Assembly (NCBI GenBank): GCA_028752905.1
Contig: JAQNBH010000004.1
Span: 1,534,610-1,598,609 of the forward strand
Direction of reading: 5' to 3'
Source of the DNA: Cladorhizidae sp. MBARI D1340-BT2
Taxonomy: Eukaryota > Porifera > Demospongiae > Poecilosclerida > Cladorhizidae
Length of the DNA: 64,000 nucleotides
The translations under genes were made by a program, and so were the position numbers. Of this stretch, positions 25,089 to 35,700 are shown piece after piece. The notes under the pieces were generated by a model, which ran no database searches, was not told the origin of the DNA, and saw nothing but the letters and a program-made list of their open reading frames with translations. Positions within the stretch are counted from its first letter, which is position 1. Each line of letters opens with the position of its first letter.

Positions 25089-25733
25089 CAGGGCCGGAGG
25101 AATTGCAAAAGTTGCAAAAGTTGCAAAGGTTTTGGCCTCTGAGCTTAGATTTGTCTGACAATTATCAACACATTATAATTATACATGACAATCAATGTAA
25201 ACCACATGCCACATGACATTAGATGCAGCTGCATGCTCTATCATAGTTTGGCTGCAAGTTAGTGTTAGCTATGGCAGCTACTAATTTTTTGGCTTTGCCT
25301 GATCTTCCAACTGCTCGTCATCATCCCCCTGACAGCTTTTCATTCCCAAAAAGACTTTTTGGAAAGAAAAAAGTTGTAGCGAGGTCTTTTCAACATCTTG
25401 GCTGAAACAGTTACATTATGATGAGAAGAAGGATGTTGCTTATTGCCACATTTGTAACTGCTTTCAAGCAGAAAGAAACTACAGCTGATCCTGTGTTTGT
25501 ATGTCATTGCCTGACTTCATGTAGCTTGCTATCTAACTAAAAGAACTTCCAGTCCAACTCTTACTTGTTCCTTTTATATGTATCCGCATGATTTTGTAAT
25601 TGGAAAGATGCAACTGTGGTATTGAGAAGACCTGAGCAAAGTCTAAGCCATAGCCAGGCTGTTGAAATGATCATTACTCTTCCAGCATCTACTATATATA
25701 AGCGTAAGTATGGAAACTCAACAGAAGTAGGTT
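25089..25733 (+). pseudogene. hAT transposon 5' remnant with TTF-type zinc finger
   Basis: It starts with CAGGGCCGGAGGAATT, an hAT-like terminal sequence. An ATG at 25271 opens a frame with HPPDSFSFPKRLFGKKK and VVARSFQ. A frameshift follows, then WLKQLHYDEKKDVAYCHICN, which is the TTF-type zinc-finger start seen in ZMYM1-like and other hAT-derived proteins. After about 120 bp of non-coding sequence (decay or an intron) similarity resumes with NWKDATVVLRRPEQSLSHSQ and AVEMIITLPAST. The transposase catalytic core is absent: the 29-bp array begins about 90 bp later. It is a broken N-terminal piece. It is distinct from the copy at 60126-62435, whose corresponding segment reads NWKKALEKFRVHE. Confidence 0.75.
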
Positions 25734-25822
25734 GATTAAAATTAAGTCAAGTATTCGGTTTTTGGCTATATAGACAATGATTAGCCCTAATGAAGAAGAT
25801 GGTAAATGTTAAGGGTGAAAGG

Positions 25823-26495
25823 TGAAGAAGATCCCAGAGTATATGACTGACTAAGAAGATCCCAGAGTATATGACTGGCAGAAGAACGTCCCAGAGTATA
25901 TGACTGGCATAAGAAGATCCCAGAGTATATGACTGGCTGAAGTAGATCCCAGAGTATATGACTGGCTGAAGAAGATCCCAGAGTATATGACTGGCTGAAG
26001 AAGATCCCAGAGTATATGACTGGCTGAAGAAGATCCCAGAGTATATGACTGGCTGAAGAAGATCCCAGAGTATATGACTGGCTGAAGAAGATCCCAGAGT
26101 ATATGACTGGCTGAAGAAGATCCCAGAGTATATGACTGGCTGAAGAAGATCCCAGAGTATATGACTGGCTGAAGAAGATCCCAGAGTATATGACTGGCTG
26201 AAGAAGATCCCAGAGTATATGACTGGCTGAAGAAGGTCCCAGCGTATATGACTGGCTGAAGAAGATCCTAGAGTATATGACTGGCTGTAGAAGATCCCAG
26301 AGGATATGACTGGCTGAAGAAGATCCCACAGTATATGACTGGCTGAAGAAGATCCCAGAGTATATGACTGGCTGAAGAAGATCCCAGAGTATATGACTGG
26401 CATAAGAAGATCCCAGAGTATATGACTGGCTGAAGAAGGTCCCAGAGTATATGACTGGCTGAAGAAGATCCCAGAGTATATGACTGGCTTAAGAA
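25823..26495. repeat. 29-bp tandem array
   Basis: About 23 copies of a 29-bp unit with core TGACTGGCTGAAGAAGATCC. Three units make 29 codons, so the minus strand is open through the array; that frame is not a gene. It joins the 68-bp array abruptly at about 26496. Confidence 0.95.
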
Positions 26496-29400
26496 CAATA
26501 GCTCTATGGGGACACACACTGGACCAACATCACACTGGGTTGAGGCAGGTTGAAGTAGGTTGACAAAAGCTCTATGGGGACACACACTGGACCAACCCCA
26601 CACTGGGTGGAGGCAGGTTGAAGTAGGTTGACAATAGCTCTATCGGGACACACACTGGATCAACACCACACTAGGTTGAGGCAGGTTGAAGTAGGTTGAC
26701 AATAGCTCTATGGGGACACACACTGGACCAACATCACACTGGGTGGAGGCAGGTTGAAGTAGGTTGACAATAGCTCTATGGGGACACACACTGGACCAAC
26801 ACCACACTGGTTGGAGGCAGGTTGAATTAGGCTGACAATAGCTCTATGGGGACACACACTGGACCAACACCACACTGGGTGGAGGCAGGTTGAAGTAGGT
26901 TGACAATAGCTCTATGCGGACACACACTGGACAAACACCACACTGGTTGGAGGCAGGTTGAAGTGTAGGTTGACATTAGCTCTATGGGAACACACACTGG
27001 ACCAACACCACACTGGGTGGAGGCAGGTTGAAGTAGGTTGACAATAGATCTATGAGGACACAGAATGGACCAACACCACACTGAGTGGAGGCAGGTTGAA
27101 GGTTGACAATAGCTCAATGGGGACATACACTGGACCAACACCACACTGGGTTGAGGCAGGTTGAAGTAGGTTGACAAAAGCTCTATAAGGACACACACTG
27201 GACCAACACCGCACTGGGTGGAGGCAGGTTGATTTACATGTAAGTTTGACAATAGCTCTATGGGGACACACACTGGACCAACACCAAACTGGGTTGAGGC
27301 AGGTTGAAGTAGGTTGACAATAGCTCTATAAGGACACACACTGGACCAACATCACACTGGGTGGAGGCAGGTTGAAGTAAGGTTGACAATAGCTCTATGG
27401 TGGTACACACAGGACCAACACAACAATGGGTTGAAGCAGGTTGAAGTAGATAGACAATAGCTCTATGGGGACACACACTGGACCAACACCACACTGGGTT
27501 GAGGCAGGTTGAAGTAGGTTGAAAATAGCTCTATGGGGACACACACTGGACCAACATCACACTGGGTGGAGGCAGGTTGAAGTAGGTTGACAATAGCTCT
27601 ATGGGGACACACACTGGACCAACACCACACTGGGTGGAGGCTGGTTGAGGTTCACAATAGCTCTATGGGGACACACACTGGACCAACATCTCACTGGGTG
27701 GAGGCAGGTTGAAGTACATAGGTTGATAAAAGCTCTATGGGGACACACACTGGACCAACACCACACTGTGTGGAGGCAAGTTGAAGTAAGGTTGACAATA
27801 GCTCTATGGTGACACACACAGGACCAACATCACACTGGGGTTGAGGCAGGTTGAAGTAGGTTGACAATAGCTCTAGGAGGACACACACTAGACCAACATC
27901 ACACTGGGTGGAGTCAGGTTGAAGCAAGGTTGACAATAGCTCTATCGGGACACACACTGGACCAACACCACACTGGATGGAGGCAGGTTGACAATAGCTC
28001 TATGGGGACACAAACTGGACCAACACAACACTGCGTTGAGGCAGGTTGAAGTAGGTTGACAATAGCTCTATGAGGACACACAATGGACCAACATCACACT
28101 GGGTGGATGCAGGTTGAAGTAGGTTGACAATAGCTCAATGGGGACACACACTGGACCAACACAACACTGGGTTGAGGCAGGTTGAAGTAGGTTGAAAATA
28201 GCTCTATGGGGACACACACTGGACCAACATCACACTGGGTGGAGGCAGGTTGAAGTAGGTTGACAATAGCACTATGGGGACACACACTGGACCAACACCA
28301 CACTGGGTGGAGGCTGGTTGAGGTTCACAATAGCTCTATGGGGACACACACTGGACCAACATCTCACTGGGTGGAGGCAGGTTGAAGTAGGTTGATAAAA
28401 GCTCTATGGGGACACACACTGGACCAACACCACACTGTGTGGAGGCAAGTTGAAGTAAGGTTGACAATAGCTCTATGGTGACACACACAGGACCAACATC
28501 ACACTGGGGTTGAGGCAGGTTGAAATAGGTTGACAATAGCTCTATGGGGACACACACTGGACCAACATCACACTGGTTGGAGGCAGGTTGAAGTACAGTA
28601 GGTTGACAATAGCTCTATGAGGACACACAATGGACCAACATCACACTGGGTGGAGGCAGGTTGAAGTAGGTTGACAATAGCTCAATGGGGACACACACTA
28701 AACCACACCCACACTGGGTTGAGGCAGGTTGATGTAGGTTGATACATAGGTCTATGGGGACACACACTGGATCAACAACACACTAGGTTGAAGCAGGTTG
28801 AAGTAGGTTGACAATATTAGCTCTATGGGAACACACACTGGATCAACACCACACTAGGTTGAGGCAGGTTGAAGTAGGTTGACAATAGCTCTATGGGAAC
28901 ACACACTGGATCAACACCACACTAGGTTGCTCAAGGCAGGTTGAAGTAGGTTGACAATAGCTCTATGGGGACACACACTGGACCAACATCACACTGGGTG
29001 GAGACAGGTTTAAGTAGGTTGACAATAGCTCTATGGGGACACACACTGGACCAACACCACACTGGTTGGAGGCAGGTTTAAGTAGGTTGACAATAGCTCT
29101 ATGGGGACACACACTGGACCAACACCACACTGGTTGGAGGCAGGTTGAAGTAGGTTGACAATAGCTCTATGGGGAAACACACTGGACCAACACCGCACTG
29201 GGTGGAGGCAGGTTGAAGTAAGTTTGACAATAGCTCTATGGAGATACACACTGGACCAACACCGCACTGGGTGGAGGCAGGTTGAAGTAAGTTTGACAAT
29301 AGCTCTATGGGGACACACACTGGACCAAAACCAAACTGGGTTGAGGCAGGTTGAAGTAGATTGACAATAGCTCTATTGGGGACACACACTGGACCAACAC

Positions 29401-30036
29401 CACACTGGGTTGAGGCAGGTTGAAGTATGTTGAAAATAGCTCTATGGGGACACACACTGGACCAACATCACACTGGTTGGAGGCAGGTTGAAGTAGGTTG
29501 ACAATAGCTCTATGGGGACACACACTGGACCAACACCACACTGGGTGGAGGCTGGTTGAGGTTGACAATAGCTCTATGGGGACACACACTGGACCAACAT
29601 CACACTGGGTGGAGGCAGGTTGAAGTAGGTTGACAATAGCTCTATGGGGACACACACTGGACCAAAACCAAACTGGGTTGAGGCAGGTTGAAGTAGGTTG
29701 ACAATAGCTCTATAAGGACACACACTGGACCAACATCACACTGGGTGGAGGCAGGTTGAAGTAAGGTTGACAATAGCTCTATGGTGGCACACACACCACA
29801 ATGGGTTGAAGCAGGTTGAAGTAGGTTGACAATAGCTCTATGGGGACACACAGTGGACCAACACCACACTGGGTTGAGGCAGTGAAGTAGGTTGAAAATA
29901 GCTCTATGGGGAAACACACTGGACCAACATCACACTGGGTGGAGTCAGGTTGAAGTAGGTTGACAATAGCTCTATGGGGACACACACTGGACCAACACCA
30001 CACTGGGTGGAGGCTGGTTGAGGTTGACAATAGCTC
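26496..30036. repeat. 68-bp tandem array, left part
   Basis: About 52 copies of a 68-bp unit with cores GACAATAGCTCTATGGGGAC and CACTGGACCAACACCACAC. Unit variants in 26503-28745 reappear in nearly the same order in the right part (32763-34990). An example is GATTTACATGTAAG at 27231 and 33559. The array is interrupted at 30040 by a DNA transposon. Minus-strand frames rich in Cys-Pro-His-Arg are shadows of the repeat. Confidence 0.97.
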
Positions 30037-30039
30037 TGT

Positions 30040-30051
30040 GGGCAAGGTCAC
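30040..30051 (+). repeat. Left terminal inverted repeat
   Basis: GGGCAAGGTCAC is the exact reverse complement of 32753-32764. Inward of 12 bp the two ends differ (GAAATCATGAC on the left, CGTGATGCGTG on the inverted right end), although both keep an ATCATG or TGATGC flavour. Confidence 0.8.
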
Positions 30052-30398
30052 GAAATCATGACATTTGAGATGGAAAAAAAAACTCAATGGTATTGCCATA
30101 AAAGTTTATGTATATGAAAGTAGACTCCACTGCTTCAGAAAATGTGGAGTTTGGGCAGATATCTCCATTTACTACCCAGAACCATTGCTCTGAAGGAGAA
30201 CATAATTTTGAGGCTCGTTTTTGAGTAAATATATCTAAAATATACAAAAGCTAAAATCCTTCCTAAAATATAGCTATGCCACATATGTTGATACTTTTGC
30301 GTGGGGATTTCAATCAACTTTCTATATTGAGAAAGATTTTTTGTTATTATCAACATGATATGGGTGCTTGATAGATTTTTGATTACCTGACATCACAT

Positions 30399-30413
30399 GT
30401 AACACGCATCACG
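30399..30413 (+). repeat. Subterminal motif, left copy 1
   Basis: GTAACACGCATCACG, identical to the copy that abuts the right TIR. Clusters of short motifs near both ends are known transposase-binding sites in several DNA transposon groups; that role here is inference. Confidence 0.65.
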
Positions 30414-30563
30414 GAAAACATCAATAAGTTCCAGCTACCCTCATAGTTTTAAACCTATATTGATAAAATCTTGTAGTCTCCTTCCCTAACATAAGCCCCT
30501 CCTGCCTACCAAAAATGGTCCATATTGCAGGAGGATATTTCTTGTATATTCCAATTAAAGTTT

Positions 30564-30578
30564 GTAACATGCATCACA
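30564..30578 (+). repeat. Subterminal motif, left copy 2
   Basis: GTAACATGCATCACA, two mismatches from the copy at 30399, same orientation. Confidence 0.55.
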
Positions 30579-31090
30579 GGGGAGAGAGGGTGTGTTCAAT
30601 ATGCTATACATCAAAGGCTAAACATAAAAATAAAATAAAATGATTGTAGGGAGGGGGGTCTGCCTATCTGTCACATCAAAGGCTTCATGAAGATGCCAGA
30701 GTATGCCAATAGTCTGCCCTGTCTCCATGTGGCACCACAGCTCATAAGTTCTATTTAAAACCCATCAAAGGCAGGCAGTGCAGTGGATTAGAAGATCTAG
30801 CTCTCAGATTTATTCTATTCTCCATCACATCAGTGCTGTCAACACTACATCACTTCATGGCAAGGTAACCATTTGTAGTTTCACTTTCTGTCAAGTTTAT
30901 TCTCGGAGAACTTTGAATGTATAAGGTGCAGTCAGCACACTGGACTCATGCGGGCATATCACTGTTCACGTACTCCCTGTGGTATTGTGGGGAGGATCAC
31001 AGTGGTGTCCTCACCTCTGACTGCAAGGACCATTCCAAGTTCACTATCCTGCCTTACATGGACAAAATCCTTGAAACGCTACCTAATGAG

Positions 31091-31219
31091 GTAAAAAAAT
31101 TCTGATAGCTATTGGGGGCCAGTTTCGCCTTCAACCTTCCTGCCATTTTCTGTAGCCCTGTAATTCAACCCAACATTTTAGATCATTTCAAGGCCCTGCC
31201 CCACTCATATTCCCTGCAG
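31091..31219 (+). other. Spliceosomal intron in the transposase candidate
   Basis: A 129-bp intron with GTAAAA donor and TATTCCCTGCAG acceptor. It lies exactly between codons on both sides (GAG | GTT). It contains an in-frame TGA, and removing it joins two segments of the same protein family. Confidence 0.8.
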
Positions 31220-31493
31220 GTTACTGACATAAACATCTGGTCAGATGGGACCTCGGCCCAATTCAAGAGTCGATACATTGTTGATGCTCTACCTAAGCTG
31301 GAGGAGAGACATTCCCTCATCCTCACTTGGAACTACTTTGCCACCAGCCATGGGAAAGGCCCAGTGGACGGTACCGGAGCAGTACGAAGCGATATGTGTG
31401 GAATAGGATTAAGTCTCGCCAGTCACTTGTCCGCGATTCTGCCTCATTCGCAGCTGCAGCATCCTTAATGCCATCAGTGATGGTTACTGATGA

Positions 31494-31597
31494 CTGCGTG
31501 CTCTCTCTTGATACTAAACAAGTTGTAGCTTCATTGCTTCTGCATACTTCACTGTATGGATTTGATATATAGCTCAAAAGATAGGTCTCTCTGTTTG
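31494..31597 (+). repeat. Dispersed repeat, copy 3, inside the transposon gene
   Basis: Contains GTGCTCTCTCTTGATACTAAA, TTCACTGTATGGATTTGAT and CTCAAAAGATAGGTCTCTCT, the same blocks as at 9996-10090 and 10475-10565 but circularly permuted. It separates two coding segments of the transposase candidate, so it is an insertion or part of an intron. Confidence 0.6.
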
Positions 31598-32349
31598 TCA
31601 TCAACGATGAGATAGTGGAGCGAAATCATCAGATGGGGCTAGATGATGCATTCTGGGCAGCCTCACCTGCGGTAAATGGCATCCGTAATATGCATTGCAT
31701 CAGAAAGGTTGGGAAAGTACAACATGCTTGTCTCAGTAGGTAGCTCAGGAGGTTGAACCAGATATGGAAGTGCAGGAGAAGCAGGATATGGAAGTGGAGG
31801 AAAACTTCATCACTGCTACTTTCAGCAAGAATGACTTCCTGGCATTAGTGTATGATGGAAAAGCATATCTTGGTGTTGTGGAGGGCAGCACGCCAACACA
31901 TGTGGACATATCTTTTATGAAAAATGCCAGACTTGGCAGATACAACTGGCCGATGAAGCCAGATCGGCTCCCTGTCGCACGTGAGGACGTGCTGGCACGG
32001 GTTCAAGCCCCAGCACCAATCTGCCACCCCTCCCGATTCTTTGGATTGAATAAAAATGATATGAATTTAGGGACCAAGTCCATCGGGGAATGGAAGAAAA
32101 ATAATTGATCGTGTTTCATGTATTTTCCTGTATACCTACCTCTGTCTAATACATAGACATGATTGGATGAATACACATGAATGCATATATGTACATAACT
32201 AACCTCCGGGAGACCACTCACTCGGATGCATCATGCCCCCCCCCTTCCGCCTCGATGCATCATATCCTCCCCTTCTCAGTGAGGTACTTTTTGGGGTGTA
32301 GATTAAATACATAGCAATATTTGTGTCAGTTTGTCCTGATTTTTTTTTT

Positions 32350-32378
32350 GTAACGCGCATCATGTAACGCGCATCACG
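32350..32378 (+). repeat. Subterminal motif, right copies 1 and 2
   Basis: Two copies overlapping by one base, GTAACGCGCATCATG and GTAACGCGCATCACG, after a run of T. Both have the same orientation as all other copies. Confidence 0.65.
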
Positions 32379-32559
32379 TGACACAGTCGTACCCCGATGG
32401 GCCCCCTACGCACATCAGTCAAGTTTGAAATATCACATTTGGAGGATGTTTAGTCAATGTAGTTCTACTGAAGATATATATGAATTAACTAAATTGAAGG
32501 AGCCGTTTTTCTAGAAACTTGTGTACAAATTGAGTTAAGAAATTTTGTGTCACAATTTC

Positions 32560-32574
32560 GTAACGCGCATCACG
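32560..32574 (+). repeat. Subterminal motif, right copy 3
   Basis: GTAACGCGCATCACG, an exact match to the preceding copy, 179 bp from the right TIR. Confidence 0.65.
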
Positions 32575-32737
32575 ATAACTTATCAAGCTCTAGCTCCTAA
32601 CTTACAGGGAAACTTTTTATGAAAATTGGTTAAAAGTTTAGCTATGTCCTGATATTCACAAGGGAATTTGAGTGGTGCTCATATATTGAAGCATAGTAAA
32701 ATAGTAGGCAAGTAAAGTCGAAAAAAGTCGAAAAAAC

Positions 32738-32752
32738 GTAACACGCATCACG
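32738..32752 (+). repeat. Subterminal motif, right copy 4, next to TIR
   Basis: GTAACACGCATCACG, contiguous with the right TIR. Confidence 0.65.
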
Positions 32753-32764
32753 GTGACCTTGCCC
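32753..32764 (-). repeat. Right terminal inverted repeat
   Basis: GTGACCTTGCCC, directly preceded by a GTAACACGCATCACG copy (32738-32752). The right end is therefore motif plus TIR in an unbroken block. Confidence 0.8.
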
Positions 32765-35700
32765 TATGGGGACACACACTGGACCAACATCACACTGGGT
32801 TGAGGCAGGTTGAAGTAGGTTGACAAAAGCTCTATGGGGACACACACTGGACCAACCCCACACTGGGTGGAGGCAGGTTGAAGTAGGTTGACAATAGCTC
32901 TATCGGGACACACACTGGATCAACACCACACTAGGTTGAGGCAGGTTGAAGTAGGTTGACAATAGCTCTATGGGGACACACACTGGACCAACATCACACT
33001 GGGTGGAGGCAGGTTGAAGTAGGTTGACAATAGCTCTATGGGGACACACACTGGACCAACACCACACTGGTTGGAGGCAGGTTGAATTAGGCTGACAATA
33101 GCTCTATGGGGACACACACTGGACCAACACCACACTGGGTGGAGGCAGGTTGAAGTAGGTTGACAATAGCTCTATGCGGACACACACTGGACAAACACCA
33201 CACTGGTTGGAGGCAGGTTGAAGTGTAGGTTGACATTAGCTCTATGGGAACACACACTGGACCAACACCACACTGGGTGGAGGCAGGTTGAAGTAGGTTG
33301 ACAATAGATCTATGAGGACACAGAATGGACCAACACCACACTGAGTGGAGGCAGGTTGAAGGTTGACAATAGCTCAATGGGGACATACACTGGACCAACA
33401 CCACACTGGGTTGAGGCAGGTTGAAGTAGGTTGACAAAAGCTCTATGGGGACACACACTGGACCAACCCCACACTGGGTGGAGGCAGGTTGAAGTATGTT
33501 GACAATAGCTCTATGAGGACACACACTGGACCAACACCGCACTGGGTGGAGGCAGGTTGATTTACATGTAAGTTTGACAATAGCTCTATGGGGACACACA
33601 CTGGACCAACACCAAACTGGGTTGAGGCAGGTTGAAGTAGGTTGACAATAGCTCTATAAGGACACACACTGGACCAACATCACACTGGGTGGAGGCAGGT
33701 TGAAGTAAGGTTGACAATAGCTCTATGGTGGTACACACAGGACCAACACAACAATGGGTTGAAGCAGGTTGAAGTAGATAGACAATAGCTCTATGGGGAC
33801 ACACACTGGACCAACACCACACTGGGTTGAGGCAGGTTGAAGTAGGTTGAAAATAGCTCTATGGGGACACACACTGGACCAACATCACACTGGGTGGAGG
33901 CAGGTTGAAGTACAGGTTGACAATAGCTCTATGGGGACACACACTGGACCAACACCACACTGGGTGGAGGCTGGTTGAGGTTCACAATAGCTCTATGGGG
34001 ACACACACTGGACCAACATCTCACTGGGTGGAGGCAGGTTGAAGTAGGTTGATAAAAGCTCTATGGGGACACACACTGGACCAACACCACACTGTGTGGA
34101 GGCAAGTTGAAGTAAGGTTGACAATAGCTCTATGGTGACACACACAGGACCAACATCACACTGGGGTTGAGGCAGGTTGAAGTAGGTTGACAATAGCTCT
34201 AGGAGGACACACACTAGACCAACATCACACTGGGTGGAGTCAGGTTGAAGCAAGGTTGACAATAGCTCTATCGGGACACACACTGGACCAACACCACACT
34301 GGATGGAGGCAGGTTGACAATAGCTCTATGGGGACACAAACTGGACCAACACAACACTGCGTTGAGGCAGGTTGAAGTAGGTTGACAATAGCTCTATGAG
34401 GACACACAATGGACCAACATCACACTGGGTGGAGGCAGGTTGAAGTAGGTTGACAATAGCTCAATGGGGACACACACTGGACCAACACAACACTGGGTTG
34501 AGGCAGGTTGAAGTAGGTTGAAAATAGCTCTATGGGGACACACACTGGACCAACATCACACTGGGTGGAGGCAGGTTGAAGTAGGTTGACAATAGCTCTA
34601 TGGGGACACACACTGGACCAACACCACACTGGGTGGAGGCTGGTTGAGGTTGACAATAGCTCTATGGGGACACACACTGGACCAACATCTCACTGGGTGG
34701 AGGCAGGTTGAAGTAGGTTGATAAAAGCTCTATGGGGACACACACTGGACCAACACCACACTGTGTGGAGGCAAGTTGAAGTAAGGTTGACAATAGCTCT
34801 ATGGTGACACACACAGGACCAACATCACACTGGGGTTGAGGCAGGTTGAAGTAGGTTGACAATAGCTCTATGAGGACACACAATGGACCAACATCACACT
34901 GGGTGGAGGCAGGTTGAAGTAGGTTGACAATAGCTCAATGGGGACACACACTAAACCACACCCACACTGGGTTGAGGCTGGTTGAAGTAGGTTGACAAAA
35001 GCTCTTTGGGGACACGCACTGGACCAACACCAGACTGGGTTGAGGCAGGTTGAAGTATGTTGACAATAGCTCTATGAGGACACACACTGGACCAACACCG
35101 CACTGGGTGGAGGCAGGTTGAAGTAAGTTTGACAATAGCTCTACACACTGGATCAACACCACACTAGGTTGAGGCAGGTTGAAGTAGGTTGACAATAGCT
35201 CTATGGGGACACACACTGGACCAACACCACACTGGGTGAGGCAGGTTGAAGTACAAGGTTGACAATAGCTCTATGGGGATACACACTGGACCAACATCAC
35301 ACTGGGTGGAGGCAGGTTGAAGTATGTAGGTTGACAATAGCTCTATGTGGGGACACACACTGGACCAACATCACACTGGGTGGAGGCAGGTTGAAGTAGG
35401 TTGACAATAGCTCTATGTGGGGACACACACTGGACCAACATCACACTGGGTTGAGGCAGATTGAAGTAGGTTGACAATAGCTCTATAAGGACACACACTG
35501 GACCAACATCACACTGGGTGGAGGCAGGTTGAAGTAAGGTTGACAATAGCTCTATGGGGACACACACTGGTCCAACACCACACTGGGTGGAGGCTGGTTG
35601 AGGTTGACAATAGCTCTATGGGGACACACACTGGACCTACATGTACATCACACTGGGTTGAGGCAGGTTGAAGTAGGTTGACAAAAGCTCTATGAGGACA

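Larger units (their letters stand above)
30932..32108 (+). pseudogene. Transposase candidate with SDG / HGKGPVDG motifs, decayed
   Basis: Only gene of the 30040-32764 element. Segments in order: SAHWTHAGISLFTYSLWY to ETLPNE (30932-31090); a phase-0 intron 31091-31219; then VTDINIWSDGTSAQFKSRYI and NYFATSHGKGPVDG (31220-31378); a one-base frameshift near 31380; KRYVWNRIKSRQ (to about 31470); an inserted dispersed-repeat copy (31494-31597); INDEIVERNHQMGLDDAFWA to KVGKVQHACLSR (31597-31743); another frame change; and a C-terminal module with FLALVYDGKAYLGVVEG, GRYNWPMKPD and CHPSRFFGL (31764-32108). I recognise this module order from uncharacterised invertebrate proteins whose function I do not know. 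Its position between TIRs suggests transposase, with the Asp residues of SDG and PVDG as possible catalytic positions. That is inference. An upstream exon ending at 30864, with a 67-bp intron to 30931, is possible. Confidence 0.7.
30040..32764 (+). mobile_element. DNA transposon of unrecognised family inserted in the 68-bp array
   Basis: A 2,725-bp element with exact 12-bp terminal inverted repeats: GGGCAAGGTCAC at 30040-30051 and its complement GTGACCTTGCCC at 32753-32764. The flanks are AGCTC-TGT on the left and TAT-GGGGAC on the right. Removing the element and one triplet restores the array unit AGCTCTATGGGGAC, so the target duplication is most likely 3 bp (TAT, left copy mutated to TGT). 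Inside are six direct copies of a GTAACRCGCATCACG-like motif near both ends and one intron-containing gene (30932-32108, plus strand). Frameshifts make this copy probably inactive. The 3-bp duplication is compatible with several superfamilies, and neither the ends nor the protein let me name one. Confidence 0.75.

Noticed and set aside
25747..26517. 256-codon minus-strand frame in the 29-bp array
   Set aside because: Three 29-bp units equal 29 codons, so the frame stays open; the peptide is pure repeat.
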